Shown one piece after another: positions 1 to 8,870 of a stretch of DNA of 44,057 bases. The notes below the pieces were generated by a model. It did not search any database and was not told the origin of the DNA. It saw only the letters and a program-made list of their open reading frames with translations. The DNA is from Alphaproteobacteria bacterium (lineage in GTDB: Bacteria; Pseudomonadota; Alphaproteobacteria; JAJFIK01), in NCBI GenBank assembly GCA_021774965.1, contig JAJFIL010000030.1, forward strand, positions 1-44,057. The letters run 5' to 3'. How positions within the stretch are numbered: the stretch's first letter is position 1; each line of letters opens with the position of its first letter. The position numbers and the translations under genes were made by a program.

Positions 1-735
1 GTCCAGGCTGTGGCCCTCATCAAACAGGAGGCGAAGTTTGACCTGCCGCCGCTCCCTGACGTTGACCTCAGCTACCTGGCGGATTTCAGTGTGGTCGGCC
101 ACGGCGCTGACGGGCCTTTTTTCTGGCTCCAGGATCTCAAATTTCACATGAGCCTTGTGAGACAGAAGGGCCCCACGCCAGCGACGAGGCCGGAAGGCGC
201 TAATCGGGGTCAGGGCAAGCAGGCGTGCATCAATAGGGATAATGGGCCCGTGAGCCGATAGGTTATAGGCCGTACTACCCGCAGGAGTTGCGACAAGGGC
301 CCCGTCGCAAAGGAGCTGCTCAAGCCTGACTTTACCATCCACAGAAATCCTCAATCGGGCGCTCTGGCGTGTCTCCCGCAGAAGGGAGACCTCATTAATG
401 GCCAGGGCCTCATGACTGCTGCCGTCGCAACCCACCACATTCATGACCAGAGGGTGGATTGTGGCGACCTCAGCCCGCTCAAGCTTTTCCAAGAGGCCCG
501 TGTCGTTCAATGTGTTCATGAGAAACCCAACGGTTCCGCGATTGACACCGTAAATCGGCAGGCCGGATTTCAGGTTCTGGTGCAGGGTCTGAAGCATGAA
601 GCCATCCCCGCCGATGGCCACAATCACGTCTGCCTCTTCCACGGGACTATCTTGATGCCGGGAGAGAAGAAACCGCAGAGTTTCTTGTGCTTCAGCGGTT
701 GGACTTGCGCGAAAGGCAATTTTCTCAAATGCCAT
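1..735 (-). CDS. nadK: NAD kinase, 3' end cut off by the window edge
   Basis: Phosphorylates NAD to NADP in the cytoplasm. Reading the complement from the ATG at 735 gives 245 codons with no stop before base 1, so only the last few residues are missing; family members are about 255 residues. The GGDG motif is at residues 42-45 ([10 protein letters not shown]), followed by the conserved NEVSLLR segment and the C-terminal FDEGHSLD stretch typical of alphaproteobacterial enzymes. A ggaggct ribosome-binding site lies just before the ATG. It is divergent from the exported protein at 907. The gene continues outside the window, so no 3' end can be given. Family assignment is firm. Confidence 0.93.
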   Translation of the reverse strand, partial: MAFEKIAFRASPTAEAQETLRFLLSRHQDSPVEEADVIVAIGGDGFMLQTLHQNLKSGLPIYGVNRGTVGFLMNTLNDTGLLEKLERAEVATIHPLVMNVVGCDGSSHEALAINEVSLLRETRQSARLRISVDGKVRLEQLLCDGALVATPAGSTAYNLSAHGPIIPIDARLLALTPISAFRPRRWRGALLSHKAHVKFEILEPEKRPVSAVADHTEIRQVAEVNVRERRQVKLRLLFDEGHSLD

Positions 736-906
736 GGAGCCTCCCGGGGCGGGCGTGAGGATTAAACCGGTTGCACTGCACTATAGAGCGCTTTTTGCCC
801 AATGCCAGAGTTTGCTCAAGAAGCACCTGTCTGTGGCTTGTTCAATAGGCACGGCGCAGTCAGTATGGGGCAATTCTACTGGTATCCTGCTTTGAGGGAG
901 AAAAGC

Positions 907-1392
907 ATGTTGCAACGACTGGTCCATATTTTCGCCGCCACTGCCTTACTGACCGCTTCCATGGTTTCGTCCGCTTTGGCGACAGATCGGCACGAGGGGT
1001 ATTATTATCCAGAGGTTGAAACGCGGGAGACCTATGTGGCCCGGGCACAAACCTTGCCATCTTCGGACCGGTCGGCGCGCGTTAATTTCGTAACCCAGCT
1101 CACCCTTGCTCAGACGGCCTCTCCCTATCCGCCGGAATACGCGATCTTTGCCAAGGGCGGCGAGGCTCAAAAGCTGGTGATCACGGCGCTCAATGATGAT
1201 GTCTTTGCGACCTTGTTCCGGGCCCGCGGGGTGATGGCGCAAATGTCGGCCTACGCTCGCACCACGGAGTTCTTCACTGAGTACGGCGTGGAAGAGCTTT
1301 TCACCTTTTATGATTTGCTGAAGCTCATGGGCTTTGAGCAGCTGACCATCACCGATGGCTCGACCTGGGCGCACCAGATCATCATCGAATAA
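907..1392 (+). CDS. small exported protein next to moaA, function unknown
   Basis: A 161-residue protein. The ATG at 907 is chosen over upstream starts because gagggag lies 6 bases before it and because it opens a clean signal peptide (hydrophobic segment about residues 5-22, cleavage expected after SSALA near residue 25). The mature part begins TDRHEGYYYPEVETRETY and has no motif I can tie to a reaction. It converges on moaA. I recall relatives beside moaA or NAD-kinase genes in other alphaproteobacteria, sometimes labelled as molybdopterin-guanine dinucleotide synthesis proteins. A signal peptide makes a cytoplasmic cofactor role unlikely, so that label should not be copied. Confidence 0.75.
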   Translation: MLQRLVHIFAATALLTASMVSSALATDRHEGYYYPEVETRETYVARAQTLPSSDRSARVNFVTQLTLAQTASPYPPEYAIFAKGGEAQKLVITALNDDVFATLFRARGVMAQMSAYARTTEFFTEYGVEELFTFYDLLKLMGFEQLTITDGSTWAHQIIIE

Positions 1393-1489
1393 GGTGCGGG
1401 GGGCAAGCTCGCATAAATTACGTCAAACTGAGATGATCCGCACAGGTCGCGACCGCGGCCCGGCGCTTATGCGCCGCCCTGGCGGAGCC

Positions 1490-1505
1490 GTGCATCCGGA
1501 TGCAC
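1490..1505. repeat. 16-bp perfect palindrome between convergent genes
   Basis: GTGCATCCGGATGCAC reads the same on both strands. It lies in the 132-bp gap between the exported protein and moaA, which converge, next to a second GC-rich inverted repeat (cggcgc...gcgccg, about 1461-1476). A T-run is absent, so an intrinsic terminator is not clearly supported; it may be a REP-like palindrome. Confidence 0.45.
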
Positions 1506-1524
1506 TGGCGTGAGCGAAATGAAC

Positions 1525-2556
1525 CTAGCCGCCTGTCTCTGACATATGCCGGGCAATGCCGCCCGTCATCTTGCCGCCTTCGATACCAAAATCATGGCCT
1601 TTGGGTTTTGATCCAATGGCCTTGTTGATGGCTTGGTCCAGTGCCTCGTTGTTGAGTGAGGCACGCAGGGGCTCGCGCAATTCGATGGAGCCCTCCTGAC
1701 CCAGGCAGGTGTAGAGCTGCCCTGTGCAGGAAACCCGCACGCGATTGCATCCCTCGCAGAAATTATTGCTCAGCGGGGTGATGAACCCCAGACGCCCACC
1801 GGTCTCTCTCACTCTTACGTAAGACGCTGGCCCTCCCGTTCTGTCGGCCAGGTCTTCCATGGTCCATCGTTGGGAAAGCGTTTCGCGCAGCTCGGACAGG
1901 GGCAGGAAATTATCCATCCTGTTCTCGCCAACCTCGCCCAGCGGCATGACCTCGATCACCGTGAAATCCATGCCCAGCCCGTGAGCCCATTCGATCATTG
2001 AGGGGATCTCAGTATCATTGATGCCTTTAAGAGCCACAGTATTGAGCTTGACCTTGAGGCCAGCCTCAAGCGCGGCGGTGATCCCGTCGAGCACCTGATG
2101 AAGCCGTCCCCACCTTGTGATGGAGGCGAACTTCTCAGCCTCTAACGTGTCGATGGAAACATTGATGCGGCGGACGCCGGCGGCATAAAGATCCGTCGCA
2201 AAGCGTGAGAGCTGGCTGGCATTGGTGGTGATGGTCAGCTCATCCAGCTGCCCGGATTTCACATGAGCCCCCAGATTGCCGATCAGCTCCATGATCCCGC
2301 GGCGGACAAGCGGCTCACCACCGGTCAGTCTGATCTTTCGCACGCCGCGTGTCATGAAAACGCCGCACAGACGCTCCAGCTCCTCAAGGCTCAGAAGGTC
2401 GCGCTTGGGCAGGAAGGTCATGTGCTCAGACATGCAATAGACACAGCGGAAATCGCACCGGTCCGTGACCGAGAGACGCAAGTAGCTGATGGTGCGCCCA
2501 AATGGGTCGACCATCGGCTCGGATGTTAAAAGCGGTTGCGGTGTATTGAGGTCCAT
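1525..2556 (-). CDS. moaA: GTP 3',8-cyclase MoaA (molybdenum cofactor biosynthesis)
   Basis: A 343-residue radical SAM enzyme that, with MoaC, converts GTP to cyclic pyranopterin monophosphate in the first step of molybdenum cofactor synthesis. The N-terminal CX3CX2C cluster motif is CDFRCVYC near residue 34. The C-terminal cluster is seen in [14 protein letters not shown] and YTCLG, with the last cysteine 14 residues after SC. The chain ends in the conserved Gly-Gly (SETGG) needed for activity in the family. Length is normal. The ATG at 2556 follows an aaggac ribosome-binding site. It is divergent from glpK across 200 bp. No other moa gene is near, and I do not see a molybdenum-cofactor riboswitch upstream. 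Confidence 0.97.
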   Translation of the reverse strand: MDLNTPQPLLTSEPMVDPFGRTISYLRLSVTDRCDFRCVYCMSEHMTFLPKRDLLSLEELERLCGVFMTRGVRKIRLTGGEPLVRRGIMELIGNLGAHVKSGQLDELTITTNASQLSRFATDLYAAGVRRINVSIDTLEAEKFASITRWGRLHQVLDGITAALEAGLKVKLNTVALKGINDTEIPSMIEWAHGLGMDFTVIEVMPLGEVGENRMDNFLPLSELRETLSQRWTMEDLADRTGGPASYVRVRETGGRLGFITPLSNNFCEGCNRVRVSCTGQLYTCLGQEGSIELREPLRASLNNEALDQAINKAIGSKPKGHDFGIEGGKMTGGIARHMSETGG

Positions 2557-2756
2557 GGCCCTGATTTATGTCCTTTTGCAGCAGAAATCCTGCCGCCTTC
2601 ATTTGAACAATCTGCCCTTAGCACATAGGCTGCCGCCCTGCCAGAACGAGGCAGCGGAAAAAGGGTCGGGCGTGTTTCCCCCAACTGCCACTGCCTGCGC
2701 ATTGATCTTGGTCATATTGCGGCTTTTTGAGGTCGCCTCAGCAAAACGAGAACATC

Positions 2757-4247
<1,491 letters not shown>

Positions 4248-4400
4248 ATGTTGGGTGGGGATGTTTGGGTAAGGTGAAAGACTTCGACGGCAGTTGCTCT
4301 TACACGCAATTGAATGCATAGTAAGATACTTATAGCATTTGGTGTGTGGAAATACCAGGGTATCTCTGCAAATTGGCGATGATCAATGGGGGCAAATTAG

Positions 4401-4781
4401 ATGAAGACCAAAGTATATTGGATACTCGTCTTTTCACTATTCGCCGTGGCAATTGGATTTCCATTGCTTGGGTTTGCAATACCTGACGTCGTATCGTCCG
4501 GGGGGATTGTGTCGGTGATCATATCATTACTGGCGATATATCAGGTGATGCATTTTGCGTCGGCAAATTATGCAGCGGAAAAATCAGGGCGACCCATTCA
4601 ATTGGAGAGTTGGTACTTTTTTGGGATTGTTCCAATAGTGCTCGGACTTTTCCTGCTTGGAATACTGATACCAGAGTATAGCTCGTACGTGCGGACGATC
4701 TTGATACTGATCAGTATTGGATTCGCATTTTTTGTGATGTTCGAGGCCTATCGGTCCATGAAGTCGATGAAGTCAGAGTGA
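4401..4781 (+). CDS. small integral membrane protein, unknown
   Basis: A 126-residue protein with four predicted transmembrane segments (about residues 5-27, 33-52, 73-92 and 97-116) joined by short polar loops, ending in a basic and serine-rich tail (YRSMKSMKSE). I do not recognise the family. The ATG at 4401 follows a gggggc stretch. The gene is visibly AT-richer than glpK upstream and sits at the edge of a repeat-rich strip, which suggests acquired DNA. It could be a lone accessory gene or the remnant of a larger cassette. Confidence 0.65.
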   Translation: MKTKVYWILVFSLFAVAIGFPLLGFAIPDVVSSGGIVSVIISLLAIYQVMHFASANYAAEKSGRPIQLESWYFFGIVPIVLGLFLLGILIPEYSSYVRTILILISIGFAFFVMFEAYRSMKSMKSE

Positions 4782-4806
4782 GTTGATCCCTCTGCATTAG
4801 TAGAAT

Positions 4807-4952
4807 GCCCCCGCCCAGTGACGTGCCTACGGCATACCCCCCATCCTGTCCTTCCCCCTCAAGGGGGGAAGTGAAGCTGGGAGCGACTTTCTTGTTCACC
4901 TCCCCCTTGTGGACGGGGGAGGTCGGTGAGCGAAGCGAAACGGGTGGGGGTG
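4807..4952. repeat. intergenic palindromic repeat, copy 1
   Basis: A GC-rich element with nested inverted repeats: GCCCCCGCCC at the left edge against GGGTGGGGG at the right, a cttcccc/ggggaag arm pair, and ACCTCCCCCTTGTGGA followed by cgggggaggt. The right part shares gagcgaagcg with copy 2 at 5822-5947. The gtgcctacggcat segment near 4823 is echoed at 5370-5382. Elements of this type are scattered between genes in many alphaproteobacteria; that statement is from general knowledge. Confidence 0.7.
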
Positions 4953-5027
4953 GAAGCCGATGAATTTGCTCTGATCCCTTTGAATTTGGTGATAGAATTC
5001 TCCCTTTCTATAAAGGGGTGCGATAAT

Positions 5028-5303
5028 ATGTCAGGACAACGAGTATTTCGAATTTCAGTAGGAACGGCGGCAGAATATGATGAGTATATAGCTGAAATCG
5101 CTTTTACTGAAAAGCTTGGTTTGATTATCAGCCAAGAGAGAGGGGAAGGTGATTTCGAAATATCACTTCATTCATTCTTCGAAAATGCTCGTGAGGAATA
5201 CTCTTTGTCGCGAAATAAGGATGAACACAAAATTCCACTTGTAGATTTGCAGGAAGCCATCTCCCTTGGCATGAAGGAGTTGACACGTTTAAAACGAACG
5301 TGA
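5028..5303 (+). CDS. small hypothetical protein, orphan
   Basis: A 91-residue soluble, acidic protein starting MSGQRVFRISVGTAAEYDEY. The ATG at 5028 is preferred because aaggggtg lies 8 bases upstream; an earlier in-frame start at 4926 would translate part of the repeat at 4807-4952 and is unlikely. No signal peptide or membrane segment. Length and character (alternating beta-like stretches, acidic) are like small immunity or antitoxin proteins, but no motif supports either. Codon use is AT-rich compared with neighbours, and repeats flank both sides, pointing to an acquired gene. Confidence 0.55.
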   Translation: MSGQRVFRISVGTAAEYDEYIAEIAFTEKLGLIISQERGEGDFEISLHSFFENAREEYSLSRNKDEHKIPLVDLQEAISLGMKELTRLKRT

Positions 5304-5400
5304 TCAATGCGCTCAGGGGTCAGAGTAAATCGATCACTCCTCACCGATAGAACGTTCCCGGCCAGGGACGTGCCTTCGGCACTGCCCCTTACTTTTGGTC

Positions 5401-5444
5401 ATTCCTTGGCCTCCTTGCGTTATGGCGCATTCAGGCCAAGGAAT
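5401..5444. repeat. long hairpin with 12-bp perfect arms
   Basis: ATTCCTTGGCCT at 5401-5412 is exactly complementary to AGGCCAAGGAAT at 5433-5444, with a 20-base loop. A second hairpin follows at once (CACCATC 5451-5457 with GATGGTG 5468-5474). Together they could fold as a structured RNA if transcribed, or be REP-type DNA. Confidence 0.65.
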
Positions 5445-5501
5445 TTACTGCACCATCGCCTTTGCGAGATGGTGTGTTGCAGCGCTCGAATGCGAGCCGG
5501 T

Positions 5502-5555
5502 GCCATCCCAATCGCTGAGCTTGTCGTAGTTGCCGCGAATGAATCGCGGAATGAC
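5502..5555 (+). repeat. 54-bp direct repeat, copy 1
   Basis: Identical base for base to 5678-5731, 176 bp downstream. The 3' part holds a hairpin, CCGCGAATGAATCGCGG. Read on the other strand it encodes VIPRFIRGNYDKLSDWDG, a peptide that appears wherever this dispersed repeat is wrongly called as coding. Confidence 0.85.
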
Positions 5556-5677
5556 CAAATGGAATGAGCTGTAATCCAGAAGAATTTTCCGGGATAAGTT
5601 AAGTATAAAATCCGCAGGCGGATTAAATGGCGAGCCAAAGGGTTGATTTGCTCTGGCCCTTTCGATCAAACCGGCTA

Positions 5678-5731
5678 GCCATCCCAATCGCTGAGCTTGT
5701 CGTAGTTGCCGCGAATGAATCGCGGAATGAC
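5678..5731 (+). repeat. 54-bp direct repeat, copy 2
   Basis: Exact second copy of 5502-5555. It ends 17 bases before the left inverted end of the element at 5749. Confidence 0.85.
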
Positions 5732-5748
5732 GATTTTTTTGGTGGTCA

Positions 5749-6075
5749 TCCCTGCATTAATTCCACTACTGTCTGGTTTAGATTCCCACATACCACTCAG
5801 AGTGCCATGTGTCTCCGGCATCCCCCCCCCCCATCCTGACCTTCCCCCACGCTGGGGGGAAGGGACGAAATCCGCATGATTACACCAATAATTACCTCCC
5901 CCTTGTGGATGGGGGAGGTCCGGAGCGAAGCGGAGGGGTGGGGGTGGCAGACCATAGTTGGGCATTGATAAAAACAGAGTCTCAAATATCGAAATCGGTA
6001 TCGATCCCAACAAAATACTGAGTTGAAGCGCAACTTGATGAGTTAAACCGGACAGTAGTGCATTCATTGCAGGGA
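5749..6075. mobile_element. 327-bp MITE-like element with 32-bp inverted ends
   Basis: The left end 5749-5780 and the complement of 6044-6075 match at 27 of 32 positions. Both begin TCCCTGCA and end CACTACTGTCYGGTTTA toward the interior. The 263-bp interior has no gene and contains copy 2 of the palindromic repeat (5822-5947). There is no transposase, so this fits a non-autonomous element or two solitary ends in opposite orientation. A further copy of the inner motif lies at 43858-43874. Flanking target duplications are not obvious. Confidence 0.5.
5822..5947. repeat. intergenic palindromic repeat, copy 2
   Basis: Shares with copy 1 the block CCATCCTG-CCTTCCCCC, the block ACCTCCCCCTTGTGGA followed by gggggaggt, gagcgaagcg, and the GGGTGGGGGTGG end. 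It starts with a run of 11 C at 5822-5832, a slippage-prone tract. It lies inside the inverted-ended element at 5749-6075. Confidence 0.7.
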
Positions 6076-6293
6076 TCTACGGAACGGTCAGAGAGTGAGA
6101 TGGCTTGTTGCTGAACACTCGATCAACCAACAACTCGTCTCATTCGCTGACCTTCTGTCGTTTCCACGAAAAATGAGCAAAACGGGGATAACAAGTTTTA
6201 CCCTTCGTGGACCCAGAAACCACGGCTCCGGGGATAGGGGCGGGATAAGTAATTTGTGCCGCTGTCGGCGGGTTGGTACTCGAGTTTGGCGTT

Positions 6294-6311
6294 ATCCCCG
6301 GAAGCGGGGAT
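6294..6311. repeat. short GC-rich hairpin
   Basis: ATCCCCG-GAAG-CGGGGAT, a perfect 7-bp stem with a 4-base loop, followed nine bases on by TTTTT. It resembles REP units and could also act as a weak terminator for transcription entering from the left. Confidence 0.5.
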
Positions 6312-6406
6312 GGAAATCGCTTTTTGCGGCGGGCTCGCGCAAAATTGAACGCTCCCTGGGCGCGCATCCCGAATTGCAACTTCGGTGTAAATTTAAATGC
6401 AAACTG

Positions 6407-6423
6407 AGGTAAAAGTTTTACCT
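6407..6423. promoter_or_regulatory. 17-bp palindrome, candidate operator
   Basis: AGGTAAAAGTTTTACCT has perfect 8-base arms around one central base, the usual size of a TetR-family operator. It sits 146 bp upstream of the aldolase start, and the TetR regulator at 7546 is the next gene on. A half-site-like aggtaa also occurs just before the tetR ATG. Binding is inferred only. Confidence 0.4.
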
Positions 6424-6568
6424 AACTGTTGTCGAAGGCGGTCCAGTGCCTGTTGCGGATTGATCTGCTGCTTTGGTTTTCGATAAATCCCGGGTTTGCC
6501 CTCTTAATGCCCTTTGCCCATGCCTTTCTTCTTGCCTTACCGTGGGGGAAACGGCACCATCTGACGAA

Positions 6569-7450
6569 ATGTCAGATTCCCCAGAATTGGGAGATCATGA
6601 ACAAGAAAAGAACTTTGGGGGAAACCAATTGGATCGATCACAAGGGCACCCAGAGCAGGTGTCGGGTTTTAACTTCGCGGCCCTGACCAACCCGGAGATA
6701 CCGTCCTTGAAGGATGCTGTCTCCGACGAAGAATGGCAGGTGCGCGTGGATCTGGCGGCGACCTACCGGCTGGTGGCGCATCATGGCTGGGACGACATGA
6801 TCTACACCCACATCTCGGCACGTGTTCCGGGCACGGATGATCACTTTCTCATCAATCCTTATGGCTTGTTGTTCGACGAGATTACCGCGTCCAGCCTGAT
6901 CAAGGTGGATACGGAAGGAAAGGTTCTTCAGGATACGAATTTCAGCGTCAATGCTGCTGGGTTTACAATCCATAGTGCTGTGCATATGGCACGGCATGAT
7001 GCGGGCTGTGTAATTCATTTGCACACAGATGATGGTGTTGCTGTTGCTGCGCAAAAAGATGGGCTTTTGCCCCTGTCACAGCATGCGATGATGTTGATGG
7101 GGCAGGTGGCCTATCACGATTACGAAGGCATCGCGCTGGACCTGGACGAACGCGAGCGCGTGGTGGCTGACCTTGGCGAGAAGCATCTTATGATCTTGCG
7201 CAATCACGGCACCTTGTCCTGCGGGGCAAGCTGCGCGGATGCGTTCATGGGCATGTTCTTTCTTGAGCGGGCCTGCACCATGCAGATCAAGGCGCTTTCG
7301 GGCGGGGGAACATGGACCCAGCCTCACCAGGGGGTGCCGGAAAAGACAAGCGATCAAGGCAAGGTCTTGTTCAATGGCTCGGCGGGCAAGCTGGCCTGGC
7401 CAGCGCTGTTGCGGAAGATGGACAAGGTTGATCCATCCTTCCGGGATTAA
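6569..7450 (+). CDS. class II aldolase/adducin family protein
   Basis: A 293-residue protein of the fold shared by fuculose-phosphate aldolase, ribulose-5-phosphate epimerase and adducin heads. Zinc-ligand histidines are visible in CVIHLHTDDG and LRNHGTLSCG. The family core begins at WQVRVDLAATYRLVAHHGWDD, about residue 57, so the first 50 residues are non-conserved. The ATG at 6569 lacks a well-spaced ribosome-binding site; a TTG at 6629 with gggggaa upstream is a rival start giving 273 residues. No sugar kinase or transporter adjoins it, so the substrate is open; it is followed at 96 bp by a TetR gene that may control it. Confidence 0.88.
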   Translation: MSDSPELGDHEQEKNFGGNQLDRSQGHPEQVSGFNFAALTNPEIPSLKDAVSDEEWQVRVDLAATYRLVAHHGWDDMIYTHISARVPGTDDHFLINPYGLLFDEITASSLIKVDTEGKVLQDTNFSVNAAGFTIHSAVHMARHDAGCVIHLHTDDGVAVAAQKDGLLPLSQHAMMLMGQVAYHDYEGIALDLDERERVVADLGEKHLMILRNHGTLSCGASCADAFMGMFFLERACTMQIKALSGGGTWTQPHQGVPEKTSDQGKVLFNGSAGKLAWPALLRKMDKVDPSFRD

Positions 7451-7545
7451 ACAGATTACCTGAGTACAAGTTGCCTGAGTGCTGGCGGGCCTGAAACAGA
7501 CGGATAAGTAAGCCCGGAAAAACAACGGGTGTGATTTGAGGTAAC

Positions 7546-8178
7546 ATGAGTAACGAAGCAGAAATCAATGAGACGAGACCCGCAACCCGCGGCAGCCGTC
7601 GCAAGGAAGAAAGTCGCCGCAAGCTTTTAGAGGCAGCGCGCACTCTGTTTGTTGAGAAAGGCTATCACGACACCCGCCCTCAGGACATCGCCAAACAGGC
7701 AGGCGTTGGACACGGCACGTTCTATCTTCACTTTGATGACAAGAAAGCCTGCTTCCTGGCCTTTGTGGATGAGGCCCGTGATGAGGTTACTCAGGCGGCC
7801 ATGAACCGCATCGAAGGCGTTACCAACCTTGAAGATCAGGTGCGCGGGATTATCGAATCCACGTTTGATTATGGCGAAGAATTTCCTGGTGTCTTTGAAG
7901 CGGCGGTAACCGATCCCGGTCTTCTGGCGTCGAACGAAGGCGAGGTGCCGGATGCCAATATTCTGGAGCAATGGGGTGACGTCTGGTCTGACATCATCAA
8001 AGGCCATCAGGATGACGGGACTCTTCCAAGTGATTTCGATGCTGTGCTGGGAGGTCAGGCGGTCGTCGGCATTATGCGGCAGACCTCGATAGTAGGCCAG
8101 CGCCGGGAAATGGGCCGGGAAGATCTTGCAGAATCCATGGTGCGGCTCATCATGCGGGCCTTAGGCGGGGTAAGCTGA
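7546..8178 (+). CDS. TetR/AcrR family transcriptional regulator
   Basis: A 210-residue one-component regulator. The N-terminal helix-turn-helix domain spans about residues 22-70, with RRKLLEAARTLFVEKGYHDT and the recognition helix region AGVGHGTFYLHFDDKK. The remaining alpha-helical part would be the ligand and dimer domain. The ATG at 7546 follows tgaggt. It lies downstream of the aldolase gene in the same direction and could repress it through the palindrome at 6407, though no effector is known. Its stop codon lies inside an inverted repeat shared with the convergent small gene. Confidence 0.93.
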   Translation: MSNEAEINETRPATRGSRRKEESRRKLLEAARTLFVEKGYHDTRPQDIAKQAGVGHGTFYLHFDDKKACFLAFVDEARDEVTQAAMNRIEGVTNLEDQVRGIIESTFDYGEEFPGVFEAAVTDPGLLASNEGEVPDANILEQWGDVWSDIIKGHQDDGTLPSDFDAVLGGQAVVGIMRQTSIVGQRREMGREDLAESMVRLIMRALGGVS

Positions 8179-8192
8179 TCGGTGCCGATCAG
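8175..8192. repeat. inverted repeat spanning two convergent stop codons
   Basis: CTGATCGGTGCCGATCAG has 8-base arms around TG. It contains the TGA of tetR (8176-8178) and the TGA of the convergent 48-residue gene (8191-8189). There is no T-run; it may serve as a transcription end or mRNA-stabilising hairpin for both genes. Confidence 0.5.
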
Positions 8193-8335
8193 ACCGAAGT
8201 CCGGGCCAAGCGCCCAAAGAAATACAGCAGGAAAAAAGCGGCAGTTGTGGCTCCCCAGGGGTCCCAGAATGGAATCCACTGCTCAAACACCATCCATGCG
8301 TGCCACAGACCGCTGAGAGCTTCATTAAAGTCCAT
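8189..8335 (-). CDS. 48-residue membrane microprotein
   Basis: A short gene easily missed. From the ATG at 8335 it reads MDFNEALSGLWHAWMVFEQW, then IPFWDPWG, one hydrophobic segment (ATTAAFFLLYFFG) and a basic tail RLARTSV before TGA. The ribosome-binding region on the complement, gaggagcaggac, ends four bases before the ATG. A tryptophan-rich amphipathic start, a single transmembrane span and positive residues after it are typical of small membrane regulators (N-out or hairpin orientation unclear). It converges on tetR. No family recognised; the start signal and composition are the support. Confidence 0.6.
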   Translation of the reverse strand: MDFNEALSGLWHAWMVFEQWIPFWDPWGATTAAFFLLYFFGRLARTSV

Positions 8336-8870
8336 TTTGTCCTGCTCCTCGGTTCAAACGTCACAAAGTGTGAGCTTTTCACCACGCCTCGGAACGTAGC
8401 TTGCACTACAGCCTCCTAATAGGCGGTAACTTAGGTCCACCCGATTTGGCGATAAGTCCCTGAAAATTTGATGAAAATGGCACTGGGAGCCATCGCGAAC
8501 TGGGGGTGTGGTTGATGAAGGGTTAATTTCACGCGCCGATTGACCCTTTGCCTCCGTTAATAGATGGTTAAAGTGTGGCGTAGGCGGCAGATTCGTGCCG
8601 AAAATGGACCCGCCGCAGGTTTTGAGCGTGCCCCGTTGGTGCGGGGGACGTGGGTCTTTTTTCGGATGTTTTTGCCGAAGAAGCAGGCAGAGCAATTCCG
8701 CGCGATGCTCTTGCCTCAGCTTATTTCGCGTGGGGGTTTGGTTCTTGCGATTTTGCAGGGACCAGAATGAGGGGGAAGTGAAGCTGGCAAGTCGGTCTTT
8801 ATGGGCTCGGCGCCAACCTCAAGTGCGTGCCAAGGCGCGCGTGGCTCGGCGTGTGGCTGCCGTTGAGGCG
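8336..8870. other. leader region upstream of the TpsB gene
   Basis: 535 bases between the small gene and the tpsB start. An open frame in line with tpsB reaches back to a GTG at 8595, but the peptide it would add is cysteine- and arginine-rich and unlike a protein. TTGACC at 8540-8545 could be a -35 box; no good -10 follows. A hairpin CCCCG-ttggtg-CGGGG (8631-8646) followed eight bases later by a T-run (8655-8662) could act as an attenuator in the leader. Confidence 0.4.

Larger units (their letters stand above)
5304..6568. other. 1.26 kb gene-free mosaic of repeats
   Basis: No convincing gene is present: open frames here overlap palindromes, have no good ribosome-binding sites and run on both strands. 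In order it holds a GTGCCTTCGGCAC hairpin (5370-5382), a 12-bp-arm hairpin (5401-5444), a 54-bp direct repeat (5502 and 5678), an AATCCGC/GCGGATT hairpin (5609-5624), an element with 32-bp inverted ends (5749-6075), an 18-bp hairpin (6294-6311) and a 17-bp palindrome (6407-6423). The last 150 bases would carry the promoter of the aldolase gene. Confidence 0.7.

Noticed and set aside
2557-2756. A molybdenum-cofactor riboswitch between moaA and glpK
   Set aside because: I looked for the conserved aptamer segments on both strands and did not find them; only a short leader with a ribosome-binding site is seen before moaA.
5445-5687. Open frames containing VIPRFIRGNYDKLSDWDG on the complement
   Set aside because: The peptide is the translation of the 54-bp dispersed repeat, present twice here, and not a protein family.
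6095-6412. A 105-residue open frame in the repeat strip
   Set aside because: No ribosome-binding site, includes a REP-like hairpin, basic low-quality peptide, and an equally long frame on the other strand.
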